Shown here one piece after another: positions 1-9,011 of a stretch of DNA of 64,000 nt. Location of the stretch: NCBI RefSeq assembly GCF_011751075.1, contig NZ_JAALLN010000018.1:1-64000 (forward strand), read 5' to 3'. This DNA is from Flavobacterium poyangense. Its GTDB lineage: Bacteria; Bacteroidota; Bacteroidia; Flavobacteriales; Flavobacteriaceae. The notes beneath the pieces were generated by a model, which saw only the letters and a list, made by a program, of their open reading frames with translations, made no database searches and had not been told where the DNA came from. The stretch's first letter is position 1. Every line of letters starts with the position of its first letter. A program made the position numbers and the translations under genes.

Positions 1-30
1 GCAGTTATGTGGGAGAGTATGTCGTCGCCT
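1..30 (+). rRNA. rrf: 5S ribosomal RNA, 3' end only
   Basis: The first ~30 bases, including GTGGGAGAGTATGTCGTCGC, match the conserved 3' strand of bacterial 5S rRNA, and a terminator follows at once. The rest of the gene, and presumably the 16S-23S operon, lies upstream of the window. The exact 3' end is uncertain by a few bases. Confidence 0.85.
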
Positions 31-40
31 TTCTTTTAAA

Positions 41-70
41 AACCCTGTTCTAACGAACGGGGTTTTTTGT
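41..70 (+). terminator. rRNA operon terminator
   Basis: Arms AACCCTGTTC (41-50) and GAACGGGGTT (55-64) pair with one U-G wobble around a 4-nt loop, followed by a T run. This is a Rho-independent terminator directly after the 5S rRNA. Confidence 0.85.
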
Positions 71-74
71 TTTA

Positions 75-409
75 TAACGTTTTTTAAATTTCGCAGAGAT
101 TCGCAGAGATTCGCAAAGAAGACACAGAGAGACACAGAGTTTAATCTAAATTTTAGCGAATCTCTGTGCTTGCTTTGTGCAGCTCTGTGTAATCCTTGTT
201 TGTTGAAATATAGAGAATTGTCACGCAAAGACGCAAAAGCGCAAAGTAATTTGAAACTGAAAAAAGAAAACTCTGCGTCTCTGCGTCTTTGCGAGGAAAA
301 ACAGTATCTTAAAAATCGTTGTGTTTCTTTGTGTGTATTTAATCGGCAAAGATTGGATTGCTGCTAATGATTAGTAAACTTCTGAAAATCTGTTAAATTA
401 TAGTAAATA
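75..409. repeat. Degenerate CGCAGAG/CGCAAAG inverted repeats between rRNA and pafA
   Basis: No credible gene lies here. Two hairpin-like modules are visible. The first has arms rich in TTCGCAGAGATTCGC and ACACAGAG near 88-140, answered by GCGAATCTCTGTG and CTCTGTG near 155-190. The second has ACGCAAAGACGCAAAAGCGC near 222-245, answered by CTGCGTCTCTGCGTCTTTGC near 272-295. They look like flavobacterial intergenic low-complexity repeats. A 65-codon frame across them (170-367) has no protein-like features. Confidence 0.6.
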
Positions 410-455
410 ATGGTTTTTAGAGTGGGACTGGTTAGAGTTTTTAAATGTGAATCTG

Positions 456-463
456 TATTTTTG
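456..463 (+). promoter_or_regulatory. -7 box TATTTTTG for pafA
   Basis: TATTTTTG fits the Bacteroidota -7 consensus TAnnTTTG and lies 21 bases before the ATG at 485. No clear -33 TTG is seen. Its position supports 485 rather than 410 as the start, because 410 lies upstream of the box. Confidence 0.45.
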
Positions 464-484
464 TTTTTTAATTATAATCTAAAT

Positions 485-2104
485 ATGAAAAAAAGTATCT
501 TATTGTTGGCCTTATTTGTTATCACAAATATAAGTGCTCAACAGCGCCCCAAATTAGTTGTAGGTATTGTGGTTGATCAAATGAAAATGGAGTATTTATA
601 CCGGTTTTCTGATGATTTTTCGTCAAATGGTTTTAAGAGATTAATGAATAATGGGTATACTTTTCAAAATATGCATTATAATTATATGCCAACTTATACT
701 GCACCGGGACATGCTTCTATTTATACAGGAACTACACCGGCGACACACGGTATTGTAGGTAATGAGTGGTTTAGCAGAACCCTTGGTAAAGAAATGTATT
801 GTACAGATGATGCAAGTGTTAAAACGGTTGGTGAGGGTACAGCAGAAGAAGGAGCGATGTCGCCAAAAAACTTGCAGAGTACTACTATTACAGATGAAGT
901 AAGAATGGCAACAAATTTTAACGGAAAAGTAATTGGTATCAGTTTAAAAGATCGCGGGGCAATTTTACCTGCCGGACACTTTGCAAATTGGGCATTTTGG
1001 TATAGTAAAACAGGTTCTTTTATTTCAAGTACCTTTTACGGTGATAATTTGCCTGATTGGGTTACAGAGTTTAATAAGGAGAAACGTTATTTGAATTATA
1101 TTAATAAAGGCTGGGATTTATACAAGTCAGCAGATACATATAATGAAAGTTTACCGGATAATAATCCTTACGAAGGGAAATTATACGGAAGTGCTGCACC
1201 GGTTTTTCCATATGACTTGAAATCAATGTATGAGAAAAATGATGCTGGTATTTTGAGAGCTACTCCATTTGGTAATGATTTGTTAGCAGATTTTGCCATG
1301 AAAGCAATCGAAAAAGAAGAGTTAGGGAAAGATAATGTTACAGATTTCCTTACTGTTAGTTTTTCTTCTACGGACTATGTTGGTCATTTGTTAGGGCCTC
1401 GTTCTATGGAGCTTCAGGATACTTATTTGAGATTAGACCAAACTATTGCTGACTTTCTGAATTATCTTGATAAAACGGTTGGAAAAGATAATTATTTGCT
1501 TTTTCTAACAGCAGATCATGCGGGTGCAGAGAATGTAATCTATTTGAAAGATCGCAAGTATGATGTAAATAATTATCCTGGAAAAGAGGTTAAGAAGAGT
1601 TTACAGGATTTCTCTGTTAAAGCTTTTGGAGTTGATTTGATTTTGAACTATTCTAATTTTAATGTATTCTTAAATAAAACGCTTATTAAAGCGAAAAAAT
1701 TAGATTTGGTAAATGTGAAAAAAGCCTTCAAGAACTTTTTAATTGCACAACCACAAGTAAAGAAAGTATATACAGAAGAAGAGGTTTTGGCTAATTCCGG
1801 AAATGATTACTACTTAAATTTTGTGGCAAAAGGGTACGATGTAACTCAAAATGGAGATTTGATTATTGTAGACAAACCAGGGAATATTGAGTATTCAACG
1901 ACAGGAACATCACACGGAACACCTTATAGTTATGATACACATGTGCCTGCTATTTTTTACGGCTGGCATATCAAAAAAGGAGAGTCATATGATAAAAAAG
2001 CGATTACTGAAATTGCACCAACAATAGCACAAAAAGTAAAAGTTACTTTTCCAAATGGTACTGAGGCAAAAGTGTTGCAGGAAATTTTAAATGAAGAGAA
2101 GTAA
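485..2104 (+). CDS. pafA: PafA-type alkaline phosphatase
   Basis: A secreted phosphate monoesterase of the alkaline phosphatase superfamily, of the type called PafA in Elizabethkingia. It releases inorganic phosphate from organic esters in the periplasm. The product is 539 aa. Residues 1-19 are a signal peptide ending SAQ. Predicted catalytic residues, by analogy to PafA, are all present in the expected order: Asp31, nucleophile Thr72 in YTAPGHA, Asn93, Lys155 and Arg157 in KDR, Asp297 and His301 (DYVGH), Asp344 and His345 (ADHAG), and His477 (TSHGTPY). The Thr nucleophile with the K-x-R pair favours a monoesterase over a diesterase. The frame opens at 410, but the ATG at 485 is chosen because it places the signal peptide at the N-terminus. 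It converges on ald, with a shared terminator between them. Confidence 0.93.
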   Translation: MKKSILLLALFVITNISAQQRPKLVVGIVVDQMKMEYLYRFSDDFSSNGFKRLMNNGYTFQNMHYNYMPTYTAPGHASIYTGTTPATHGIVGNEWFSRTLGKEMYCTDDASVKTVGEGTAEEGAMSPKNLQSTTITDEVRMATNFNGKVIGISLKDRGAILPAGHFANWAFWYSKTGSFISSTFYGDNLPDWVTEFNKEKRYLNYINKGWDLYKSADTYNESLPDNNPYEGKLYGSAAPVFPYDLKSMYEKNDAGILRATPFGNDLLADFAMKAIEKEELGKDNVTDFLTVSFSSTDYVGHLLGPRSMELQDTYLRLDQTIADFLNYLDKTVGKDNYLLFLTADHAGAENVIYLKDRKYDVNNYPGKEVKKSLQDFSVKAFGVDLILNYSNFNVFLNKTLIKAKKLDLVNVKKAFKNFLIAQPQVKKVYTEEEVLANSGNDYYLNFVAKGYDVTQNGDLIIVDKPGNIEYSTTGTSHGTPYSYDTHVPAIFYGWHIKKGESYDKKAITEIAPTIAQKVKVTFPNGTEAKVLQEILNEEK

Positions 2105-2148
2105 TCTCAAAAAATAATAAAGCTTGATTTAATAGCAGGCTTTTATGC

Positions 2149-2182
2149 AAAAAAGGCTTTTCAATTAAGAAAAGCCTTTTTA
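2149..2182. terminator. Bidirectional terminator between pafA and ald
   Basis: AAAAAGGCTTTT and AAAAGCCTTTTT form a hairpin with A and T runs on both sides, so it can serve the convergent pafA (+) and ald (-). Confidence 0.75.
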
Positions 2183-2209
2183 TTTAGTAAGCATTTATTT
2201 AATTTAGTA

Positions 2210-3328
2210 TTATGCGTTTGCTAACACTAATTCTTCGTTAAAAGGAAGATTCCATGCTTCAGCAACTCCTTTGTAAAGGATTTTTCCATTAGCAACGTTT
2301 AATCCTTTTTTCAATTCTTCATTTTCAGCACAAGCTTTTTCCCATCCTTTGTTAGCCAATTGTACAGCATACGGTAAAGTAGCATTTGTCAAAGCTAATG
2401 TAGAGGTGTAAGGAACAGCTCCTGGCATATTTGCTACACAGTAGTGAACAATATCGTCAATAATAAAAGTTGGGTTTTCGTGAGTTGTTGGAGTACAAGT
2501 CTCGATACAACCACCTTGATCTACTGCTACGTCAACAACAACAGTTCCCGGACGCATTAATTTAAGCATATCACGAGTGATTAAGTGAGGTGCTTTTGCT
2601 CCTGGAATTAAAACAGCACCAACAATTAAATCTGCATCAGCAATTGCTCTGGTAATGTTATAGTGATTTGACATTTCAGTATTAACGTTAGCCGGCATAA
2701 TATCATCTAATTGACGTAAACGTGGTAAGCTTAAGTCCATAATAGTTACCTGAGCTCCTAAACCTGCTGCCATTTTAGCTGCTTGAGTACCAACGATACC
2801 TCCACCTAAAACTAAAACTTTTGCCGGTGGTACACCTGGAACACCTCCTAAAAGAATTCCTCTTCCTTTTAATGGTTTCTCAAGGTATTTAGCTCCTTGT
2901 TGAATAGCCATACGACCTGCAACTTCAGACATTGGAACTAATAGAGGTAAACTACGATCTGCTTTTTCAACTGTTTCGTAAGCTAAACATACAGCTCCTC
3001 TTTCTAACATAGCATGTGTTAATGGCTCAGATGAAGCAAAGTGAAAGTAGGTAAAAAGTAATTGATCTTTTTTGATTAATGGATATTCAGAAGCAATAGG
3101 CTCTTTTACTTTGATAATCATTTCAGCGATAGCATATACTTCTTCAATAGTTGCTAAAACTGTCGCACCAGCTTTTACATATTCTTCATCAGCAAAACCA
3201 CTACCTACACCTGCAGTTGCTTGAACGTAAACTACATGACCGTGTTTTTTCATTTCAGAAACTCCGGCTGGAGTTAAGGCTACACGATTCTCGTTATTCT
3301 TGATTTCTTTAGGAACACCTATTATCAT
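2210..3328 (-). CDS. ald: Alanine dehydrogenase
   Basis: NAD-dependent L-alanine dehydrogenase (alanine + water + NAD to pyruvate + ammonia + NADH), a cytoplasmic enzyme of alanine catabolism. At 372 aa it has the family length. The N-terminal half carries the substrate and catalytic residues Arg15, Lys75 and His96 at exactly the positions known from the Mycobacterium enzyme. The Rossmann loop VLGGGIVG lies near residue 170, and the DVAVDQGG segment near 270 supplies the expected aspartate. The ATG start is clear. The gene is divergent from an Lrp/AsnC-type regulator, an arrangement seen for ald in many bacteria, which suggests amino-acid-responsive control. That regulatory link is inferred. 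Confidence 0.96.
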   Translation of the reverse strand: MIIGVPKEIKNNENRVALTPAGVSEMKKHGHVVYVQATAGVGSGFADEEYVKAGATVLATIEEVYAIAEMIIKVKEPIASEYPLIKKDQLLFTYFHFASSEPLTHAMLERGAVCLAYETVEKADRSLPLLVPMSEVAGRMAIQQGAKYLEKPLKGRGILLGGVPGVPPAKVLVLGGGIVGTQAAKMAAGLGAQVTIMDLSLPRLRQLDDIMPANVNTEMSNHYNITRAIADADLIVGAVLIPGAKAPHLITRDMLKLMRPGTVVVDVAVDQGGCIETCTPTTHENPTFIIDDIVHYCVANMPGAVPYTSTLALTNATLPYAVQLANKGWEKACAENEELKKGLNVANGKILYKGVAEAWNLPFNEELVLANA

Positions 3329-3364
3329 ATTGTTATATTTTTTTGTTTTTTGAAATTGTTTTTA

Positions 3365-3372
3365 CAAATTTA
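3365..3372 (-). promoter_or_regulatory. -7 box TAAATTTG for ald
   Basis: On the minus strand TAAATTTG matches TAnnTTTG and lies 36 bases upstream of the ald ATG. The region farther upstream (3380-3420) is AT-rich with repeated TTGAT/ATTGATAA words that could be Lrp-type binding sites, but no exact operator can be defined. Confidence 0.45.
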
Positions 3373-3527
3373 CAGTTAGAGAATATATTATTGATAATTG
3401 ATTGATAAATAAGAAAATATTATTTTATTTGTTACTTTTACAGGAAAATATTCTTTATGAAAGTGTTTTTCTTTCGTGAAAAAGAAAAAAAGACTTTTTT
3501 TGAATTAAAATTTATATCGTTTTCGTT

Positions 3528-3986
3528 ATGGCTTTAGATGAAACTGACAAAAAAATCCTACGACTTTTGCAGGAAGATGCGCATTATACGTTAAAAGACA
3601 TTGCTAATAAGATCAATTTATCGTTAACACCGGTTCATGATCGGGTGAAACGTCTTGAGAAAGAGGGAGTTATAGAGCGATATGTTACGATTTTGAATAA
3701 AAAAAAATTAGGGAATAATCTTACTGTCTATTGTCAAGTCACTTTGACTAAACAAACGTATGATACTTCGGAAGGTTTTAATCAGTCGATTTTGAATTTG
3801 CCGGAGGTCGTAGAGTGTAATTATGTTTCGGGGAATTTTGATTATATGCTCAAAATTATCATACCGGACATGGAAAGCTATCATCGTTTTCACCAGCAGA
3901 AATTATCAGTTTTACCGGAAGTTTCTTTGTTAAACACCGTTTTTGTAATGTCGGAGGTGAAAAGCACGACAGTTTTACCTATTTAA
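3528..3986 (+). CDS. Lrp/AsnC-family transcriptional regulator
   Basis: A 152-aa feast/famine regulator. The N-terminal winged helix-turn-helix (about residues 5-60) includes LKDIANKINLSLTPVHDRVK and the wing GVIERY. The C-terminal RAM/AsnC ligand-binding and oligomerisation domain covers about 65-150. Family members bind DNA as dimers to octamers and sense amino acids. It is divergent from ald, 199 bp away, so it is probably the local ald regulator. The effector is not visible from sequence. An antisense frame within it is a shadow. Confidence 0.92.
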   Translation: MALDETDKKILRLLQEDAHYTLKDIANKINLSLTPVHDRVKRLEKEGVIERYVTILNKKKLGNNLTVYCQVTLTKQTYDTSEGFNQSILNLPEVVECNYVSGNFDYMLKIIIPDMESYHRFHQQKLSVLPEVSLLNTVFVMSEVKSTTVLPI

Positions 3987-4314
3987 GCTGCTGTTTGTGA
4001 GTTGTGGGTTGTGCGTTGTGAGTTGTAAAATGTATAATGTAAAATGTGAGATGTAAGCCTGAAATTTGATGCGTTTTGTTTTATGGTTTTATTGTACAAG
4101 ATAGAGATAGAAGGTGATAGAGTTTACAGGGATTGTCGAAGTACATTAATTAGCAACTCCATGTTCGGTTCTTGAAAATGGTAATCAGTGTTGTTTTTTA
4201 CTTTCGCAAGTATTCTATTCAGTAAGGTTTGGTTGTTGTAAAAAAAAACTATAAATTCTGAGACTCACATTTCACATTTTGCATTTCACAAAGAGCAACT
4301 TGAGTTATTTAAAT
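3987..4314. repeat. Intergenic region with TTGTGAGTTGTG-type inverted repeats
   Basis: No gene is seen. The left part (about 4005-4060) is a degenerate tandem of GTTGTGAGTTGTGGG and ATGTAAAATGTGAG words. The right part (about 4262-4292) carries the opposite strand (CTCACATTTCACATTTTGC), so the pair flanks ~200 bp of unique AT-rich DNA as an imperfect inverted repeat. Function unknown. Confidence 0.5.
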
Positions 4315-4346
4315 AAAAAAACCACCAAGTAAAACTTGATGGTTTT
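4315..4346 (-). terminator. Terminator of gap
   Basis: On the minus strand AACCATCAAGT pairs with ACTTGGTGGTT (one U-G wobble) around TTT, followed by a T run. It lies just downstream of the gap stop codon. Confidence 0.8.
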
Positions 4347-4370
4347 GTGTAACATTGGTTTTGGTGTATA

Positions 4371-5819
4371 TTAATAGTAAGTAAAACGTCTTACTTTTGC
4401 AATATATTTGGCTAAACGAATAACCTGATGGCTATAACCGTATTCATTGTCGTACCAGATGTACAATACAATATTTTTTCCGTCTTTAGATACGATAGTA
4501 GCATTACTGTCATAAATTGAAGGTGCTGATGTACCAACAATATCTGATGAAACTAATTCATTATTTAATGAATATTTAATTTGCTCTACCAATTCTCCTT
4601 CTAAAGCATATTTTTTCATTATTTTATTGATCGCAGCTACGGTCGTTCCTTTTTTAACTTCTAAATTAAGAACTACCAATGAACCATTTGGAACCGGAAC
4701 TCTAATTGCATTTGAAGTTAATTTACCTTCTAGTGAAGGCAAGGCCTTTGCTACAGCACTTCCGGCTCCCGTTTCGGTGATGACCATATTTAAAGCTGCA
4801 GCTCTTCCACGACGGTATTTTTTGTGCATGTTATCCACTAAATTTTGGTCGTTTGTATAGGCGTGAATGGTTTCTAAATGACCTTTTACAACTCCTAAAG
4901 TGTCTTCGATAGCTTTTAAAACCGGTGTAATGGCATTTGTAGTGCAAGACGCTGCTGAGAAAATATCGATCTCATCAGGATTATATTCGTTGTGGTTTAC
5001 ACCATGTACAATATTAGGAACTCCTTTTCCTGGAGCAGTCAATAAAACTTTACCAGCACCATTTGAAGTCAAATGTCTTTGTAAAGCTGCTTCTGTAGTA
5101 AAGACTCCGGTATTGTCAATGATCAATGCGTCGTTGATTCCGTATTGTGTATAATCGATTTCTTCCGGTGTATTTGCGGTGATCATATGAACAGTAGTTC
5201 CATTAATGATCAAAGCATTGTTTTTAGGGTCAGTAGTTACAGATCCTTGAAAATCTCCGTGAATCGAATCATATCGTAATAATGAAGCTCTCTTTTCTAA
5301 ACTAGTTGCATCGTTGTTGTCACGAGTTACAATTGCTCTTAGACGTAATTGATTTCCTTTTCCGGTTTTAGACATTAATTCTCTGGCCAATAAACGACCA
5401 ATTCTTCCAAAACCATATAAAACAACATCTTTTGGTTGAATTTCTTCAGATGATTTGGCTTCTTTCAATTTATCAAGTACAAAATATCTTGCATCAGGAT
5501 ATTTCTCATCTTCTAAACGATATTCGTATGTTAGTTTTCCTAAATCTAATTTGGAAGGAGGAAGATCTAACGACAGGATAACCTGAGCAATTTCTACAGA
5601 ATCAAAAATGGTGATGGGTTTACCAACAAACTCACCTGCGTATTGATGTAAATTAATAATATCGCTTACATTTTTATCCAACAATTGATTTTTGAATAAA
5701 ACCATTTCGATGGATTTGTCATACCATAAATCACTTATGATTTTGATTAATTCGACACCAGCTCTTCTTCGGTCGACTTGAAGTGATACTTCTTTTTGGT
5801 ACAAAGATTTTTTGCTCAT
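4371..5819 (-). CDS. gap: Glyceraldehyde-3-phosphate dehydrogenase, long form
   Basis: Phosphorylating GAPDH of glycolysis and gluconeogenesis (glyceraldehyde 3-phosphate + Pi + NAD(P) to 1,3-bisphosphoglycerate). At 482 aa it is about 145 residues longer than the usual ~335-aa enzyme. Residues 1-128 form an N-terminal extension without a recognised domain. The Rossmann motif VLYGFGRIGRLL sits at 133-144, the nucleophilic Cys292 in SAASCTTN, and the catalytic His319 in ETIHAYT. The C-terminal NEYGYSHQVIRLA is also typical. Similar long forms are known in Flavobacteriia, so the extension is probably not an annotation error. The gene appears monocistronic, with its own terminator. Confidence 0.93.
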   Translation of the reverse strand: MSKKSLYQKEVSLQVDRRRAGVELIKIISDLWYDKSIEMVLFKNQLLDKNVSDIINLHQYAGEFVGKPITIFDSVEIAQVILSLDLPPSKLDLGKLTYEYRLEDEKYPDARYFVLDKLKEAKSSEEIQPKDVVLYGFGRIGRLLARELMSKTGKGNQLRLRAIVTRDNNDATSLEKRASLLRYDSIHGDFQGSVTTDPKNNALIINGTTVHMITANTPEEIDYTQYGINDALIIDNTGVFTTEAALQRHLTSNGAGKVLLTAPGKGVPNIVHGVNHNEYNPDEIDIFSAASCTTNAITPVLKAIEDTLGVVKGHLETIHAYTNDQNLVDNMHKKYRRGRAAALNMVITETGAGSAVAKALPSLEGKLTSNAIRVPVPNGSLVVLNLEVKKGTTVAAINKIMKKYALEGELVEQIKYSLNNELVSSDIVGTSAPSIYDSNATIVSKDGKNIVLYIWYDNEYGYSHQVIRLAKYIAKVRRFTYY

Positions 5820-6009
5820 AATGGGAAATTTGAAAAAATAAAGAGGGCACTATTTTAAAATTTTGCGCAAAAGTACCCATTTCAATCGATTTCGTAAACT
5901 ATTTTAGCATTTTTTTTTGAATGCCATGCAAAAAAAATATTTTCTTACATTTTAAATAAAAGAGGGTTCCGGCAACCAAAACTTAAATTGTTTTTGGGCA
6001 ATAGAAGTA

Positions 6010-6041
6010 AAAAAGCCATCTTATTTTTAAGATGGCTTTCA
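6010..6041 (-). terminator. Terminator of the HtrA gene
   Basis: AAAGCCATCTTA (6012-6023) and TAAGATGGCTTT form a near-perfect hairpin. On the minus strand it is followed by a T run, 20 bases beyond the protease stop codon. Confidence 0.85.
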
Positions 6042-6062
6042 ATTATAATTTAGATAAGATGT

Positions 6063-7463
6063 TTAGATAATAATTCTTAGAATTTCACCATTTTTATTTA
6101 TCATTTCAAGACGCATACTTTGTCCTTCATCTTTTTTATTTAAGAGTCTGGAAACCGTCTCAATATTGATTGCTTTTACATTATCGATACTTAAGATGAT
6201 ATTGCCTTGTAATTCGTTTTGATATTGCATTAGATTTTCATTCGTAATATTTTTGATTTTTACACCATAATCTATTCGGAATCTCTTTTTATCAGCAGAA
6301 TCAATATTTTCCAGTTCTATACCTTTAAATTCGGTACTGTAAAATTCATTTTTACTTAAAGTTACCGGTACTGTTCTGGTTTTTCCGTCTTTAATATAAG
6401 TAACTTTAACAACATCATTTGGACGCTTAGCATTGATGTAACCTGAAAGATCGGCATAGGTTGCAATATTTTGCTCATCCAGTTTTATTATAATGTCTCC
6501 TTTTGCTAGTCCGGCTTTTTCTGCTCCCGAATTTTTGGTTACCTTATTAATATAGAAACCTTGGGTTTCGGTAATGCCAAGTTCTTTGGAAGCAGTACTG
6601 TTTAATTCTCCTCCTTCAACACCTAAAATTCCTCTTTGAACATTTCCAAATTCCATAATGTCCTCAATAATTTTTCGGGCTATGTTAGAAGGAACAGCAA
6701 AAGAATATCCCACATAAGAACCCGTCATGGAAGAGATCATAGTATTGATACCAATTAATTCACCACGTGTATTAACCAAAGCACCACCACTGTTTCCAGG
6801 ATTTACCGCAGCATCAGTCTGAATAAAGGATTGAATACCCTTCGTATCTAAATTTCTGGCTTTTGCCGAAACAATTCCGGCAGTTACCGTTGACGTTAAA
6901 TTATACGGATTTCCAACAGCCAAAACCCATTCGCCAATTTTTACAGAATCTGAATTTGCAAAAGTGGTGTAAGGAAGTTTTTCATCTGCATTGATTTTTA
7001 GCAATGCAATATCCATTTTAGAATCTGTACCAATAAGTTTGGCGGTATATGATTTTTTATTGTTCAGGGTAATTTCAATTTCCGATGCATCTTTGATCAC
7101 GTGATTGTTGGTTACAATATATCCGTCTTCAGAAATAATGACACCTGAACCGGTTCCGACCTGTTCTTGCTGTTGTTGCCCGCCGTAGCCATAGAAAAAT
7201 TCCATCATAGGATTACTGACCGTTCTTCGTGAGACGTTTTTTACGTGAACAACCGTGTGAATCGTTTTATCTGCGGCTGCTGTGAAATCTACAGTCTCTG
7301 CGGCCAATCCAACATTTTTGCCAAACGAATTTGGAGCGAGAGTAACAACAGAATTTCCTTTTCCAAAAAAAGAAGTGTTGCTTTCAAATAATAACTTGTA
7401 AGCACCAAGGGTAATAGCGCCGCTGAATAATGACACTAAAAATAAGGCTGAAAATCTTTTCAT
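6063..7463 (-). CDS. Periplasmic HtrA/DegQ-type serine protease
   Basis: A trypsin-like S1C protease of envelope protein quality control, 466 aa. Residues 5-25 are a hydrophobic signal or anchor helix. The catalytic triad is complete: His121 in TNNHV, Asp151 in SKMDIALLK, and Ser225 in NPGNSGGAL. Two PDZ domains follow, about 268-355 and 365-465. The second is divergent and serves the usual regulatory role. A Q-rich loop (YGGQQQQEQ, about 93-101) lies in the LA-loop region, which controls oligomer gating in the family. It is divergent from dapF. Whether it is DegP-like or DegQ-like cannot be decided here. Confidence 0.93.
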   Translation of the reverse strand: MKRFSALFLVSLFSGAITLGAYKLLFESNTSFFGKGNSVVTLAPNSFGKNVGLAAETVDFTAAADKTIHTVVHVKNVSRRTVSNPMMEFFYGYGGQQQQEQVGTGSGVIISEDGYIVTNNHVIKDASEIEITLNNKKSYTAKLIGTDSKMDIALLKINADEKLPYTTFANSDSVKIGEWVLAVGNPYNLTSTVTAGIVSAKARNLDTKGIQSFIQTDAAVNPGNSGGALVNTRGELIGINTMISSMTGSYVGYSFAVPSNIARKIIEDIMEFGNVQRGILGVEGGELNSTASKELGITETQGFYINKVTKNSGAEKAGLAKGDIIIKLDEQNIATYADLSGYINAKRPNDVVKVTYIKDGKTRTVPVTLSKNEFYSTEFKGIELENIDSADKKRFRIDYGVKIKNITNENLMQYQNELQGNIILSIDNVKAINIETVSRLLNKKDEGQSMRLEMINKNGEILRIII

Positions 7464-7574
7464 AATTAGAATTTATATTTAAGTTATTTAACGTAAAATT
7501 ACTTCAAAAAATTATTTAGAAAAATGGTTTAACGCTCTTTAACAATGATTAACATTTCATTAATTAATAGTTCG

Positions 7575-7582
7575 TACTTTTG
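7575..7582 (+). promoter_or_regulatory. -7 box TACTTTTG for dapF
   Basis: TACTTTTG matches TAnnTTTG and ends 19 bases before the dapF ATG, implying a short leader. No clear -33 TTG is seen at the expected spacing. Confidence 0.5.
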
Positions 7583-7601
7583 TACTTCTTAAAGACTAAA
7601 A

Positions 7602-8384
7602 ATGCAAGTAGAATTTTATAAATATCAAGGTACAGGGAACGATTTTGTGATGATTGACAATCGCTCTGATTTTTTCCCAAAAGACAATATTAAACTGATT
7701 GAACGACTGTGTGACAGACGATTTGGAATCGGTGCTGACGGACTTATTTTACTCGAAAATGACTCTGAAACTGATTTTAGAATGGTGTATTATAATTCAG
7801 ATGGAAATCAGAGTTCAATGTGTGGAAACGGTGGTCGTTGTCTGGTCGCTTTTGCCAATCAGTTGGGCGTAATTGAAAACAAAACAACTTTTATCGCAAC
7901 AGATGGTTTGCATCATGCGACGGTTGGAGAAGATGCTATTATTTCGTTGCAAATGATAGATGTTGATGAAATCCAGAAGCAAGATTCTTATACTTTTTTA
8001 AATACTGGCTCTCCGCACCATGTGCAAATCGTTGAAGATTTAGAGCATTATAATGTAAAAGAAAACGGAGCAGCAATTCGTTACGGTGTCTTGTATGGAG
8101 AAAAAGGAAGCAATGTTAATTTTGTGAAAAAAGTCGACGATAGTACTTTCTCACTTCGTACTTACGAAAGAGGTGTTGAAGACGAAACTTTAGCTTGCGG
8201 AACTGGTGCTACGGCTGTTGCTATTGCGATGAATGCAACTGGTCAGACTGATAAAACTTCAATTAATTTGAATGTTGAAGGTGGAAAACTGATCGTTTCT
8301 TTTGATAAAATAGGAGATCATTTTTCGAATGTTTTCTTAACCGGACCTGCAAAATTTGTTTTTAAAGGAACGATAGAAATTTAA
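7602..8384 (+). CDS. dapF: Diaminopimelate epimerase
   Basis: Converts LL- to meso-diaminopimelate, the last step before lysine and the source of the peptidoglycan cross-linking residue. It is a cytoplasmic, cofactor-free enzyme of 260 aa. The two catalytic cysteines are Cys74 in MCGNGGRC and Cys199 in ACGTGATA, in the expected mirrored half-domains. The GTGNDFVM N-terminal motif is intact. The downstream genes also include cell-wall functions (mltG, lysozyme-like), although the 83-bp gap with repeats may separate the transcripts. Confidence 0.97.
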   Translation: MQVEFYKYQGTGNDFVMIDNRSDFFPKDNIKLIERLCDRRFGIGADGLILLENDSETDFRMVYYNSDGNQSSMCGNGGRCLVAFANQLGVIENKTTFIATDGLHHATVGEDAIISLQMIDVDEIQKQDSYTFLNTGSPHHVQIVEDLEHYNVKENGAAIRYGVLYGEKGSNVNFVKKVDDSTFSLRTYERGVEDETLACGTGATAVAIAMNATGQTDKTSINLNVEGGKLIVSFDKIGDHFSNVFLTGPAKFVFKGTIEI

Positions 8385-8410
8385 TTTTAGCACTTAATTC
8401 CCGAATTACA

Positions 8411-8467
8411 GTTCAAAATCTAAAATCAACAATCTACAATCAACAATCTACAATCTAAAATCAACAA
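8411..8467 (+). repeat. AATCTAAAATCAACAATCTAC direct repeats
   Basis: A run of degenerate 10-11-bp units (AATCTAAAATC, AACAATCTAC) fills the dapF-GNAT gap right up to the ATG. Related AAATCTAAAATCC words stand before hisS (30049-30075). They look like expanding simple repeats, not a binding site, though an effect on translation cannot be excluded. Confidence 0.5.
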
Positions 8468-9001
8468 ATGATAACTCTCAAAGGTGATTCGGTATATCTG
8501 AGGGCATTAGAACCTAATGATCTGGAATTCGTGTATGCCATGGAAAACGATCAGAGTATTTGGGAAGTCAGTAATACCCAAACACCCTACAGTAGATTTT
8601 TAGTGCGTCAGTATCTCGAAAATGCACATCAGGATATTTATGAAGCCAAACAATTGCGATTGGCGATTTGTCAGGATGAAGATTTTCCGGCGGTTGGATT
8701 GATTGATTTATTTGAATTTGATCCTAAAAATAATAGGGCCGGAGTTGGAATTGTGATTCAAAGTAAAGACAACAGGAATCAAAATATTGGTTCTGAGGCT
8801 TTAGAGTTGCTAATTAAATATGCTTTTTACAATTTAAACCTGCATCAATTATATGCAAATATTAATGTGGGAAATGTAGCCAGTATAGCACTTTTTACTA
8901 AATTTGGCTTCAAGGAAATAGGAATTAAAAAAGATTGGATATTGGTAAACAACCAGTATCAGGACGAAGCAATTTTTCAGTTAATTAACAAACAAATTTA
9001 A
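8468..9001 (+). CDS. GNAT acetyltransferase, RimJ/SpeG-like
   Basis: A 177-aa GCN5-type N-acetyltransferase of the Acetyltransf_3 group, which includes RimJ/RimL and spermidine acetyltransferases. The N-terminal motif LRALEPNDLEFVY opens the fold. The acetyl-CoA region is the strand-helix around QSKDNRNQNIGSEALELL, and ASIALFTKFGFKEIG near the C-terminus is the classic GNAT end. The substrate cannot be read from sequence. It is followed after 10 bp by mltG, so the two are probably co-transcribed. Confidence 0.85.
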   Translation: MITLKGDSVYLRALEPNDLEFVYAMENDQSIWEVSNTQTPYSRFLVRQYLENAHQDIYEAKQLRLAICQDEDFPAVGLIDLFEFDPKNNRAGVGIVIQSKDNRNQNIGSEALELLIKYAFYNLNLHQLYANINVGNVASIALFTKFGFKEIGIKKDWILVNNQYQDEAIFQLINKQI

Positions 9002-9011
9002 AATCTTAGCT

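Noticed and set aside
170..367. 65-codon frame downstream of the rRNA operon
   Set aside because: It lies entirely in degenerate CGCAGAG/CGCAAAG repeats and its translation has no protein-like features.
410..484. Upstream start for pafA
   Set aside because: Adds 25 residues before the signal peptide and lies upstream of the -7 box at 456-463.
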